A program made the translations under genes and the position numbers. Shown piece after piece: positions 1 through 8,208 of a stretch of 64,000 nt of DNA (position 1 is the first letter of the stretch; each line of letters starts with the position of its first letter). Origin of the DNA: Caulobacter segnis ATCC 21756 (GTDB lineage: Bacteria; Pseudomonadota; Alphaproteobacteria; Caulobacterales; Caulobacteraceae); contig NC_014100.1 of the NCBI RefSeq assembly GCF_000092285.1, positions 3,534,001 through 3,598,000 on the forward strand, written 5' to 3'. The notes beneath the pieces were generated by a model, which ran no database searches, was not told the DNA's origin, and saw only the letters and a program-made list of their open reading frames with translations.

Positions 1-1
1 C

Positions 2-505
2 GCCGTCTTCGCCGGCGGCTGCTTCTGGTGCATGGAGCACGACATGGGCGGCATCCCCGGCGTGCTGAAGGTCGAGAGCGGCTACACCGGCGGCCACGTC
101 AAGAACCCGACCTATCGGGACGTCACCAGCGAACGTAGCGGCCACTACGAGGCCGTTCGCGTCACCTACGACCCCGCCAAGCTGGACTACGGCTTCCTGC
201 TCTATCGCTATTGGAAGCTGGTCGATCCGACCGACGATGGCGGCCAGTTCTGTGACCGCGGCCCGTCCTACCGTCCGGCCCTCTTCGTCACGCCCGCCCA
301 GCGCCCGATCGCCGAAAAGTCCCGCGCCGAGGCCGCCAAGCGCCTGAAGACGGGAACGATGAAAGCCCAGATCCTGCCGCTGCAAACCTTCTATCCGGCG
401 GAGGAATACCACCGCGACTACGCCAAGCGGAACGCCGCCAACTACAACGCCTACCGCGTGGGCTGCGGCCGTGACGCGCGGCTCAAGCAGGTGTGGGGCG
501 GATAG
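2..505 (+). CDS. msrA: Peptide-methionine (S)-S-oxide reductase MsrA, 5' truncated by window edge
   Basis: Repairs oxidised methionine by reducing the S-sulfoxide. The frame is open from the first bases, and the start codon lies outside the window. The visible protein begins AVFAGGCFWC, which contains the MsrA active-site motif GCFWC. It continues with the family blocks GHYEAV, DPTDDGGQFCDRG and FYPAEEYHRDY, and the stop is at 503-505. A cysteine near the C terminus (VGCGRDAR) could be the resolving residue, which is inference. About 167 codons are present, so only the N terminus or export signal is missing. I cannot tell whether the protein is cytoplasmic or exported. It runs in the same direction as the YqhA-family gene 60 bases downstream. 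Confidence 0.93.
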   Translation, partial: AVFAGGCFWCMEHDMGGIPGVLKVESGYTGGHVKNPTYRDVTSERSGHYEAVRVTYDPAKLDYGFLLYRYWKLVDPTDDGGQFCDRGPSYRPALFVTPAQRPIAEKSRAEAAKRLKTGTMKAQILPLQTFYPAEEYHRDYAKRNAANYNAYRVGCGRDARLKQVWGG

Positions 506-565
506 CGTCGCGGTAGCGTTCGGGCTTCTCCCTCGCTAGGTTGCGCACCGCAAGCGGAGGCCTTG

Positions 566-1093
566 ATGACGAAACCGGTTCTGGAGTTGTGGTTGGAGCG
601 CGGCCTTTTCGCGTCGCGCTGGCTGATGGCGCCGTTTTATGTCGGCCTCGTCGTGGCCCTGGCGGCGCTGATCGTCGTCTTCTTCCAGGAGCTGGCGCAC
701 GAACTGCCGCACGTCCTGTCGATGAAGCCGGAGGACGCGATCCTGATGGCGCTGTCGCTGATCGACCTCTCCCTGGCCGCGAACCTGCTCGTGATCGTGA
801 TCCTGTCCGGCTACGAGAACTTCGTCTCGAAGATCGATACGGCCAGCCATGAGGATCGGCCGGACTGGATGGGCACGGTCGACTTCTCGGGCCTGAAGAT
901 GAAGCTGATCGCCTCGATCGTGGCGATCTCGGCCATCGCCTTGCTCAAGGCTTTCCTCAAGCTGACGGAGCCTGGCCAGACGGTCGATCAGGTGCGCCTA
1001 TTGTGGCTGGTGGTCGTGCACTTGTCGTTCGTCGCCTCGGGCGTCCTGCTGGCCGTCATGGACTGGCTGAACGGCAAGGTGGAGAAGCACTAG
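566..1093 (+). CDS. YqhA / UPF0114 family inner membrane protein
   Basis: A 175-residue integral membrane protein of the UPF0114 (TIGR00645, YqhA) family, whose function is not established. Four hydrophobic segments are visible at about residues 18-42, 62-85, 108-130 and 138-163. The conserved block VILSGYENFVSKID follows the second segment, as in the family. The ATG at 566 is chosen over the overlapping TTG at 563 because AGCGGAGG at 553-560 is correctly spaced only for the ATG. It is probably cotranscribed with msrA. It ends 16 bases before the stop of the convergent eipA gene, and no clear terminator separates them. Confidence 0.85.
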   Translation: MTKPVLELWLERGLFASRWLMAPFYVGLVVALAALIVVFFQELAHELPHVLSMKPEDAILMALSLIDLSLAANLLVIVILSGYENFVSKIDTASHEDRPDWMGTVDFSGLKMKLIASIVAISAIALLKAFLKLTEPGQTVDQVRLLWLVVVHLSFVASGVLLAVMDWLNGKVEKH

Positions 1094-1109
1094 ACTTCTC
1101 CCGCCCGCC

Positions 1110-1724
1110 CTAGAACGGCAGCGTGCGCCGTTTGCGGCTGTAGCCGAGGTAGCCGATGTTGGCGCCCAGACGCAGACCAACGCCCGCACGGATCGGCGCC
1201 AGGGTGATCTCGTCGGCCTTCTGGTAGTTCACGCCGAGGCCGCCGATCAGGTAGGCGCTGCCTTCGACGCCCGGGAAACGACGGAAGACGGCGTCGGGAT
1301 ACTGCAGGTTATAGCAGAGGGTGAAGACGCGGCTGGCGTTGCCGCCCCAGTCCCAGCCGATCGACGGGCCTTGCCAGAAGACCTCCATCGTCGGGCGGCC
1401 TTTCATGTAGAGCAGGCCCCGGCCGTAGCGCAGGCCAATGGCGATGGCGCCCGAGCCCTCCTCGCCCGCGATATAGGCGGTGGGTTGGCCCTGCTCCTTG
1501 AACACCCGCTCGATCGCCGCGCCGGCGCTCTCGGCCGTGACGCCCAAGAAGTCCGAGGTCGCGCGCACCATCTCGTCGCGCGAATAGGTCGAGGCGCCGC
1601 CCGTCTCATAGTTCGGGCCGCTGGCCCCCGCCGGCGGCGGATTGGCCTGCAGGGCCAGGGCGTCGGTCGCCGAGGCGGTCAGGCCGGCGGCGGCGCCGGA
1701 GAGGATCAGCTTGCGACGGTCCAT
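1110..1724 (-). CDS. eipA: Periplasmic envelope integrity protein EipA (DUF1134)
   Basis: A 204-residue exported protein of the DUF1134 family. The Brucella member, EipA, is periplasmic, supports envelope stress resistance and is directly activated by CtrA. The N terminus MDRRKLILSG followed by a hydrophobic Ala-rich stretch looks like a Tat-type signal with cleavage near ALA. Family blocks are clear: YIAGEEGSGAIAIGLRYG, FWQGPSIGWDWGGNA, RRFPGVEGSAYLIGG and PIRAGVGLRLGANIGYL. The ATG at 1724 is preceded by GGAGG at a 7-base spacing, so an upstream in-frame start at 1757 is rejected. The gene is divergent from lepA, with a full CtrA-type site between them. The exact biochemical role is unknown. 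Confidence 0.88.
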   Translation of the reverse strand: MDRRKLILSGAAAGLTASATDALALQANPPPAGASGPNYETGGASTYSRDEMVRATSDFLGVTAESAGAAIERVFKEQGQPTAYIAGEEGSGAIAIGLRYGRGLLYMKGRPTMEVFWQGPSIGWDWGGNASRVFTLCYNLQYPDAVFRRFPGVEGSAYLIGGLGVNYQKADEITLAPIRAGVGLRLGANIGYLGYSRKRRTLPF

Positions 1725-1794
1725 GGGTGGGCCTCCAGGTCGATTACTTTGCAACACTGTTGCAAGCCATTGGGACGGGTTTGCGGCCCCAAAC

Positions 1795-1809
1795 TTAACG
1801 CGGGGTTAA
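1795..1809. promoter_or_regulatory. Candidate full CtrA binding site between eipA and lepA
   Basis: TTAA (1795-1798), seven bases, then TTAA (1806-1809) and a G, which is the full TTAA-N7-TTAA CtrA arrangement. It lies 70 bases upstream of the eipA start and 75 upstream of the lepA start. Regulation of eipA is favoured because its Brucella ortholog is a known CtrA target. That link is inference for this genome. Confidence 0.6.
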
Positions 1810-1884
1810 GCATGTCCGCCCGCGTCGCCCCCCCCGAAACGCAACGCCCCTCGCGAACCGGGCCAAATGTGCTATGCGCAGCCC

Positions 1885-3693
1885 ATGACTTCGACGCCTC
1901 TCGACAAGATCCGTAACTTTTCCATCGTGGCGCACATCGACCACGGCAAGTCCACGCTGTCCGACCGCCTGATCCAGACCACCGGCGGCCTCACCGCGCG
2001 CGAGATGAGCGCGCAGGTGCTGGACAACATGGACATCGAGAAGGAGCGCGGCATCACCATCAAGGCGCAGACCGTGCGCCTGACCTACAAGGCCGCCGAC
2101 GGCGAGACCTACATCCTCAACCTGATGGACACCCCCGGCCACGTCGACTTCGCCTACGAGGTCAGCCGCTCGCTGGCCGCCTGCGAAGGCTCGATCCTGG
2201 TCGTCGACGCCTCGCAAGGGGTGGAAGCCCAGACCCTGGCCAACGTCTACCAGGCCATCGACAACAACCACGAGATCGTCCCGGTCCTCAACAAGGTCGA
2301 CCTGCCCGCCGCCGACGTCGACCGCGTCAAGGCGCAGATCGAGGACGTCATCGGCCTGGACGCCTCCGACGCCGTCGAGTGCTCGGCCAAGACCGGCCTG
2401 GGCATCCCCGACGTGCTCGAGGCCATCGTCACCCGCCTGCCCCCGCCCAAGGGCGACCGCAACGCCCCGCTCAAGGCCCTGCTGGTCGACGCCTGGTACG
2501 ACGCCTACCTCGGCGTCGTCGTCCTGGTCCGCATCTTCGACGGCACGCTGAAGGCCGGCCAGCAGGTCCGCATGATGCAGACCGGCGCCACCCACCGCAT
2601 CGACAAGGTCGGCGTCTTCACGCCCAAGGCCACCGACGTCGCCGAGCTCGGCCCCGGCGAGGTCGGCTTCTTCACCGCCTCGATCAAGGAAGTGGCCGAC
2701 GCCGCCGTCGGCGACACCATCACCGACGAGAAGAAGCCCACCGCCGAAGCCCTCAAGGGCTTCAAGGAAGTGGTCCCGGTCGTGTTCTGCGGCCTCTTCC
2801 CGGTCGACGCCGCCGACTTCGAGGACCTGCGCGCCGCCGTCGGCAAGCTGCGCCTCAACGACGCCAGCTTCACCTACGAGATGGAGAGCAGCGCCGCCCT
2901 GGGCTTTGGCTTCCGCTGCGGGTTCCTTGGCCTCCTCCACCTGGAGATCATCCAGGAGCGCCTGTCCCGCGAGTTCGACCTCGACCTGATCGCGACCGCC
3001 CCCTCGGTGGTCTACAAGATCAAGCTGCGCAACGGCGACGAGATCGAGCTGCACAACCCCGCCGACCTGCCCGACGTCATGCAGATCGAGGAGATCGCCG
3101 AGCCCTGGATCAAGGCCACGATCTTCACCCCCGACGAATATCTGGGCGGCGTCATCAAGCTGTGCCAGGACCGCCGCGGCATGCAGCGCGAGCTCTCTTA
3201 CGTCGGCAGCCGCGCCATGGTCGTCTACGACCTGCCGCTGAACGAGGTGGTCTTCGACTTCTACGACCGCCTGAAGTCGATCTCGAAGGGCTACGCCAGC
3301 TTCGACTACCAGCTGGAGGACTACCGCGCCGGCGACCTCGTCAAGATGTCGATCCTGGTCAACAGCGAGCCCGTCGACGCCCTGTCGATGCTGGTCCACC
3401 GCAGCCGCGCCGAAAGCCGCGGCCGGGGCATGTGCGAGAAGATGAAGGAGCTCATCCCCCAGCACATGTTCGTCATCCCGATCCAGGCCGCCATCGGCGG
3501 CCGCATCATCGCCCGCGAAACCGTCCGCGCCCTGCGCAAGGACGTGACCGCCAAGTGCTACGGCGGCGACGCCAGCCGCAAGCGCAAGCTTCTGGACAAG
3601 CAGAAGGAAGGCAAGAAGCGGATGCGCCAGTTCGGCAAGGTCGAGATCCCGCAGGAAGCCTTCATCGCCGCCCTGAAGATGGACGAGGATTGA
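1885..3693 (+). CDS. lepA: Elongation factor 4 (LepA), ribosomal back-translocase GTPase
   Basis: A 602-residue translational GTPase that binds stalled ribosomes and affects initiation and back-translocation. The P-loop AHIDHGKS is at residues 16-23, followed by ERGITIKAQ in switch I, DTPGHVDF for G3 and NKVDLP for G4. The LepA-specific C-terminal domain is present: [33 protein letters not shown]. Length is normal for the family. The ATG at 1885 ([12 protein letters not shown]) matches alphaproteobacterial LepA starts, and the ATG at 1867 would add six unrelated residues. A strong terminator follows at 3734-3766, so this appears to be a monocistronic unit. Confidence 0.97.
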   Translation: MTSTPLDKIRNFSIVAHIDHGKSTLSDRLIQTTGGLTAREMSAQVLDNMDIEKERGITIKAQTVRLTYKAADGETYILNLMDTPGHVDFAYEVSRSLAACEGSILVVDASQGVEAQTLANVYQAIDNNHEIVPVLNKVDLPAADVDRVKAQIEDVIGLDASDAVECSAKTGLGIPDVLEAIVTRLPPPKGDRNAPLKALLVDAWYDAYLGVVVLVRIFDGTLKAGQQVRMMQTGATHRIDKVGVFTPKATDVAELGPGEVGFFTASIKEVADAAVGDTITDEKKPTAEALKGFKEVVPVVFCGLFPVDAADFEDLRAAVGKLRLNDASFTYEMESSAALGFGFRCGFLGLLHLEIIQERLSREFDLDLIATAPSVVYKIKLRNGDEIELHNPADLPDVMQIEEIAEPWIKATIFTPDEYLGGVIKLCQDRRGMQRELSYVGSRAMVVYDLPLNEVVFDFYDRLKSISKGYASFDYQLEDYRAGDLVKMSILVNSEPVDALSMLVHRSRAESRGRGMCEKMKELIPQHMFVIPIQAAIGGRIIARETVRALRKDVTAKCYGGDASRKRKLLDKQKEGKKRMRQFGKVEIPQEAFIAALKMDED

Positions 3694-3733
3694 TCGGGGG
3701 CGGCTTTAGCGCCGGATCGTTGGGTTTAGAGCG

Positions 3734-3766
3734 CCCCCGCCGGGAGACTGGCGGGGGTTTTGTTTT
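3734..3766 (+). terminator. Rho-independent terminator of lepA
   Basis: CCCCCGCC (3734-3741), loop GGGAGACT, GGCGGGGG (3750-3757), then TTTTGTTTT. It is a perfect 8-bp GC stem with a T-rich tail, 41 bases after the lepA stop. It isolates lepA from the ietAS insertion. Confidence 0.92.
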
Positions 3767-3980
3767 GGGCTCATCGCCGACCTTGAAGGACTGCTTCCTT
3801 GGCTTAAGAGGGGCGGGTAACGACCGTCTATGCAGTTTATATTCATCCCAATTTTCGATATCAACGGTCGTAATCCAGATATGGATCGGCAAAATTCAGA
3901 TAAATCGTCAAATTTTCGCTTGTTCCCATTATGTTTCGCCGATATGAATCTGCCTTGTTATTTTTTGGGTGGATCGTCTT
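3767..3980. other. AT-rich promoter/junction region upstream of the ietAS system
   Basis: No credible gene. From about 3820 the base composition becomes clearly AT-rich compared with lepA, which is unusual in this window and typical of horizontally acquired defence genes. An 8-bp inverted repeat, ACGACCGT (3820-3827) and ACGGTCGT (3864-3871), could be an operator or an end of the inserted block. Several AT-rich tracts (for example around 3895-3965) could act as promoter elements, but I cannot assign a -35/-10 pair with confidence. Confidence 0.45.
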
Positions 3981-5186
3981 ATGGAACATTTTGCTGTGGT
4001 GCAGAGCATTGTTCGCGCCGCGCTAGCGGGCGATCAGGCGGCCTTGGGCAAACAGGTCGCCCGTTTGCGCGAAAGGCTGGAGAAGGCCGGCGCGGCGAAG
4101 GAAGCCGCGACGCTGGAGCGCCTGCTGGAAGCGGTCGAGGAAACCCGCGAGATGGCGCCCAGCCGCGTCGAGGTGTCCCGCTTCCTTGTCGCTGGCGAGC
4201 GACTGACCCGCGAAGTACATCCGCCAATCGATCGCGAAACCGGCGCACGGCTGTGTTCGATTGATTTCGCCAGGGATGGCCTGCCGGCCCCGATCTATGG
4301 CCCAACCATCCTGGGAACGATCGAAGGTCTACTCCAAGAGTGGAACAGTGCAGCGGCGCTTCAATCCGTCGGCGTCGAGCCGACGCGCACCTTGCTCATC
4401 TATGGCCCTCCGGGGTCGGGCAAAACGGTCACCGCGCGCTACATCGCTGAGCGTCTTGGCCTGCCTCTGATCACAGCCCGCATTGACGGGCTGATCTCTT
4501 CGTTCCTGGGCACCACCGCGCGCAATATCGCCAACCTGTTCGACTTCGCCAATCGCTATGCGTGCGTGCTTCTTCTCGACGAGTTCGATGCGCTCGCCAA
4601 GCTTCGCGACGACCCTCAGGAGATCGGTGAAATCAAACGCGTGGTGAACACCCTGTTGCAGAACCTCGACATGCGGCGCGAGTTCGGCATCACCGTCGCC
4701 ATCACCAACCACGACCGCCTTCTCGATCCGGCGGTGTGGCGGCGGTTCGAGACCCATGTTCACATGGGCGAGCCTGAGGCGGGCGCCCGGGAGCAGATGA
4801 TTGCCCGCTTCCTGCGCCCGATCAGCGCGGAGCCCGCCACCCTGCGGATTTTCGCCTACTGCTTGGCTGGCCGTTCCGGTGCCGATCTGGAGCGGGTTTG
4901 TGCGGCTGTGAAGCGTTGGGTTGCGTTGAGTGGCGATGCGCACGATGGGCCGGCCCTGTTCCGGGCGCTGAGCGCAGTGTTGGCGCGAGCCCCATCACTG
5001 GACCACCAGGCTGCGCGTATCCTGGCCGCCGACTTGGAGGCCTTTGTCAGCCTGATCGCCAATGATGCTGACGCTGGCCTCAAGCAGACCGAGATAGGCG
5101 ACGCAACCGGCTATGCCCAATCCAAGATAAGCGACCTGAAGAAGGCCAAGCTGCATCTGCCGATGATGGAGGCTGTTCATGCCTAA
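3981..5186 (+). CDS. ietA: IetA-like AAA ATPase of an ietAS-type defence system
   Basis: A 401-residue AAA-family ATPase. Residues 1-60 are helical and charged. The ATPase core has Walker A GPPGSGKT (K148), a central LLDEFDALAK Walker B (D200, E201), then ITNHDRLLDPAVWRRFE, which supplies sensor and arginine-finger type residues. The C terminus has a helix-turn-helix-like stretch (TEIGDATGYAQSKISDLKKA). It overlaps the start of the protease gene by 8 bases, so translation is coupled. An AAA ATPase directly followed by a subtilisin-like protease is the layout of IetA/IetS, first described in Agrobacterium plasmid incompatibility and later as an antiphage system. The ATG at 3981 is preferred over the GTG at 3969 because GGTGGA at 3968-3973 fits as its ribosome site. 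The role in phage defence is inferred from architecture. Confidence 0.82.
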   Translation: MEHFAVVQSIVRAALAGDQAALGKQVARLRERLEKAGAAKEAATLERLLEAVEETREMAPSRVEVSRFLVAGERLTREVHPPIDRETGARLCSIDFARDGLPAPIYGPTILGTIEGLLQEWNSAAALQSVGVEPTRTLLIYGPPGSGKTVTARYIAERLGLPLITARIDGLISSFLGTTARNIANLFDFANRYACVLLLDEFDALAKLRDDPQEIGEIKRVVNTLLQNLDMRREFGITVAITNHDRLLDPAVWRRFETHVHMGEPEAGAREQMIARFLRPISAEPATLRIFAYCLAGRSGADLERVCAAVKRWVALSGDAHDGPALFRALSAVLARAPSLDHQAARILAADLEAFVSLIANDADAGLKQTEIGDATGYAQSKISDLKKAKLHLPMMEAVHA

Positions 5187-7716
5187 CAATCCGGTCCAGA
5201 TCATCCTCAACGATCAGGACTTTCACCAAGCGCCCGAGCCTGGTCAGCCTCCGCGTACCAAGGACTTCTACGACGGGGCCGATGCTGCCTTCGCTGCGCA
5301 CAAGGCCGAGCTGCTCGCGGCAGTCGACGCGGTGATCGCGGCTGTACAGAAGAGCCCACACGGGCCGGCCACCTATCTCAAGGTCCAGATGCGTCCTGAG
5401 GCGCTGGCCAAGTCCTATCGCCCGGGCTGGCTCTTCAAGCGCGACCAGTTCCCGTGCGTCGGAGCCGATGCGGTCGGAACGCTCTACTTTAGGGCTCCAC
5501 TGATCTACCTCGCGACGCTCCGGGCCCGGATCGAACAGGCTGAACTGAAGGTCGCCACCAAGTACCGCCTGCGCGACGGTGAGGCCTACAAGGCCCCTAC
5601 CTACGCACGGCAGGAGGTCGGGGCTATCGAGTCTATCGAGATCGCTCCACCCGAGCAGAAGCGTTCGTTCTCGGTCTCGGCGGCTCTCGCTGCCTTCGAA
5701 GACCCGCGCGTTGTTTCCGGCTACCAGATCGAGCTCTTCGAGACGCCGGAAGAAAAGGTCATTGCCAGCGATCTTACGGGACGTGCAGCGCTGCGCCGTT
5801 CGCTGGAGCAAGTGTTGCTGTCCACAGGCGCTGGCGCGCGCAGCTTCATCGCATCGGCGATCGGTCGCACGCCGGTCATGGAGTTGCAGCTCACCCGTAG
5901 CGTCCAGCCAGCCCTGGTGGACAACCGCACCAGCCTCATCCGTTCCGACCTGGTCTCTGCGCCGCCCCCGGCTCCGGTCGACTTGGATCCGGCCCGCCAC
6001 GAAGCGGTGCTGAACGCCTTGCAGGAACACCCCCTTGTTCGGGCGGTACTGCCGCCGGTGCTTTTGCAGCTTACCGACGAGGAGACACCGACGCGATCCG
6101 CCGAAGGGCTTTCCCAGGGAGACGAGCCGTTGGAAATTCCGACGCCGGCGAGCGGGGCCAGCTATCCGGTCGTCGGGGTGATCGACTCCGGTGTCGGCGA
6201 GTGTCTCGAGGACTGGGTCGTCGGGCGGTTCGACTTCCTAGATGAGACGGAGTTCAACGCTGTCCACGGCACTGGGGTGGCCGGCCTGATCGCGGTGCCG
6301 CAGTTGGTGAACCCGCCTACGGTGGTGCCGGAGGCAAACGGCTGCCAAATTTACGACGTGCCCCTTTATCCGACCGGGACGTTCAGTGAGAAGTTTCCAC
6401 GGGGCTTCACCGACTTCTTGGAGGAGGTCGAGCAGGCGGTAGCGGAGGCCAGCCAACAGCACGGCGTGCGGGTCTTCAATCTATCTATCAACGCCGTGTC
6501 GGACGTCGAACGCCACCGCTACAGCATTTACGCTTCGCGCCTGGATCAGATCGCCGACACCTACGGGGTGATCTTCGTCAACTCCGCCGGCAATTTGCCC
6601 AGGGCCCAGGCGCGAGCGCCTTGGCCCAGGAAGCCCAGCGAGGCGGTGTCCTATTTAGCTTCGCGCACTTCGCCTGATACCATCTTCAAGCCGTCCGAGA
6701 GCGTGCGCTCGATTTCGGTGGGGGCGTTAAACCCACCCGGCCTAGCGGATGTGGCCGGGGCGCCGACGATCTACACGACGCGCGGGCCAGGCCTGCAGGT
6801 AGGGGTCAAGCCAGATGTGGCCGCGTACGGCGGCGTCGGCGGGGCTAGGCCGGGCGCGTCTACTGGGCTCAGTTCCCTGACGCCGGCCGGTCTTCGTCAA
6901 GACGTGGTGGGCACCAGCTTTGCCGCGCCCCTAGTGGCGCGTGTCCTGGCGGGTCTCGACGTGGCGACAGAGGGTGGGCTGACCACCGAGGCCTTACGCG
7001 CCATGTTGCTGCACCATGCGGTCATGCCTGAACCGCTAACCAAACGCGGTCACAAGCAACTTGCCAGGCAGTTCGCCGGTTTTGGCCAGCCGGCTCAGGT
7101 GGTCGATATGCTAGAAACCGGCGATCACCAGATCACGCTGCTGTTCCAGAGCCGGCTCAGCATCGGCGAGCGCAAGCCGGTCATCCTGCACTTCCCGTTC
7201 ACCTGGCCTCAGAGCCTGACCACGCCTGATAGCGCCTGCTCGGGGCGCGCTCGGATCACGCTGGTCTACTCGCCGCCGCTGGACCCGGCCTTCGGTGCAG
7301 AATTCGTTCGCGTCAATCTTGAGGCTAGTCTCAAGCAACGTCAGACCGAACCAGCAAAAGATGGGCGCGCGCGATACCTCAACCAGATCGACGCAGCGTA
7401 TCTGCCAGGGTCGGCGAAGCTAGCTATTCCAGAGCGGGCCTTGATCGATCACGGCCTGAAGTGGTGGCCGTCCAAGCAGTACGAGAGTACTTTCAAAGAG
7501 AACGGTGAGTCCTCGCAGTGGTGTTTGGAGGTCACTAGCTTGGTGCGGGCCGAGGCCAGCTTCCCTGCCGAGGGCGTGCCGTTCGCTGTGCTCCTAACGC
7601 TAGAAGACCCTGAAGGTACGCGGCCGATCTTCCCGCAATTCCGCCAGGAGCTGCAAGCTAGCCGCGCTGATGCTCGGGATGTTCGCACGGCCATCCGCCT
7701 GCGCAACCGCAGCTAG
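5179..7716 (+). CDS. ietS: IetS-like subtilisin (S8) serine protease of an ietAS-type defence system
   Basis: An 845-residue protein with an approximately 320-residue N-terminal region of unknown fold, an S8 peptidase domain and a 230-residue beta-rich C-terminal region. The catalytic triad is intact: D336 in VIDSGVG, H363 in HGTGVAG, and S580 in GTSFAAP, with oxyanion Asn in FVNSAGN. No signal peptide is visible, so it should act in the cytoplasm, unlike secreted subtilases. The start overlaps the ietA stop. The N- and C-terminal regions probably handle target recognition and coupling to the ATPase, which is inference. Codon and base usage are less GC-biased than neighbours such as lepA, in keeping with transfer. 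A stand-alone intracellular subtilase is the alternative, but the coupled ATPase argues against it. Confidence 0.85.
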   Translation: MPNNPVQIILNDQDFHQAPEPGQPPRTKDFYDGADAAFAAHKAELLAAVDAVIAAVQKSPHGPATYLKVQMRPEALAKSYRPGWLFKRDQFPCVGADAVGTLYFRAPLIYLATLRARIEQAELKVATKYRLRDGEAYKAPTYARQEVGAIESIEIAPPEQKRSFSVSAALAAFEDPRVVSGYQIELFETPEEKVIASDLTGRAALRRSLEQVLLSTGAGARSFIASAIGRTPVMELQLTRSVQPALVDNRTSLIRSDLVSAPPPAPVDLDPARHEAVLNALQEHPLVRAVLPPVLLQLTDEETPTRSAEGLSQGDEPLEIPTPASGASYPVVGVIDSGVGECLEDWVVGRFDFLDETEFNAVHGTGVAGLIAVPQLVNPPTVVPEANGCQIYDVPLYPTGTFSEKFPRGFTDFLEEVEQAVAEASQQHGVRVFNLSINAVSDVERHRYSIYASRLDQIADTYGVIFVNSAGNLPRAQARAPWPRKPSEAVSYLASRTSPDTIFKPSESVRSISVGALNPPGLADVAGAPTIYTTRGPGLQVGVKPDVAAYGGVGGARPGASTGLSSLTPAGLRQDVVGTSFAAPLVARVLAGLDVATEGGLTTEALRAMLLHHAVMPEPLTKRGHKQLARQFAGFGQPAQVVDMLETGDHQITLLFQSRLSIGERKPVILHFPFTWPQSLTTPDSACSGRARITLVYSPPLDPAFGAEFVRVNLEASLKQRQTEPAKDGRARYLNQIDAAYLPGSAKLAIPERALIDHGLKWWPSKQYESTFKENGESSQWCLEVTSLVRAEASFPAEGVPFAVLLTLEDPEGTRPIFPQFRQELQASRADARDVRTAIRLRNRS

Positions 7717-7786
7717 ACCGGCCAAAGCGACGTGTGCGATGGCACCACTTTCTTCGGGCTTCCGACAGGTCCCACAGGGGCAATAG

Positions 7787-8062
7787 ATGATCGGCTTTTT
7801 GCTTGAACGTATTCTGGAGCTTCTCCTCGCAAAGCGCGGCGAGGGAGCTCGGGCCATCATCCACGCTGTGCTCGGATGGCTTGCCTTGGTCAGCTTGATC
7901 GCAGGAATTGCCCTTTGGTTTTCCGGGTCGAAGTGGTGGTCTGGATTCTTAGTTGGGACATTCGACACCCTGCTCGCCATAGCGCTGACTAGGGACTGGA
8001 AAGCATATGAGGCTCGTTCGCGACCTCCAGCTTCGACGTCAGAGTTTCACGCCCTTGACTGA
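7787..8062 (+). CDS. Small two-helix membrane protein downstream of ietAS
   Basis: A 91-residue ORF with a short amphipathic start (MIGFLLERILELLLAKRG), two hydrophobic segments at about residues 25-46 and 50-68, and a polar tail. I do not recognise a family. It starts 70 bases after ietS with no terminator between, so it may be part of the same transcript. A short GGGG at 7777-7780 is a possible ribosome site. It could be an accessory or effector of the defence locus, or an unrelated cargo gene. Base composition is lower in GC than the genes that follow. Confidence 0.5.
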   Translation: MIGFLLERILELLLAKRGEGARAIIHAVLGWLALVSLIAGIALWFSGSKWWSGFLVGTFDTLLAIALTRDWKAYEARSRPPASTSEFHALD

Positions 8063-8208
8063 GCGTTCTGGTGCTGGAGAAGCGCGGCGCGTTTCGCGCC
8101 CAACTCCCCCCACCTCTTCCCACACCTAACCCCCTGAAATCCCTCACCCCGACCCCGCTCTACGCCCCGCCGCGTCCCCGGTGTCCGGAGCGGCCGTATT
8201 CTACGGCC

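Noticed and set aside
1795..3465. 556-codon minus-strand frame opposite lepA
   Set aside because: Shadow of lepA third-position GC bias. No family motifs, while lepA is complete.
8071..8208. In-frame extension upstream of the HTH-like hypothetical gene
   Set aside because: Pro-rich stretch without ribosome site or coding character. ATG at 8209 starts a sensible N terminus.
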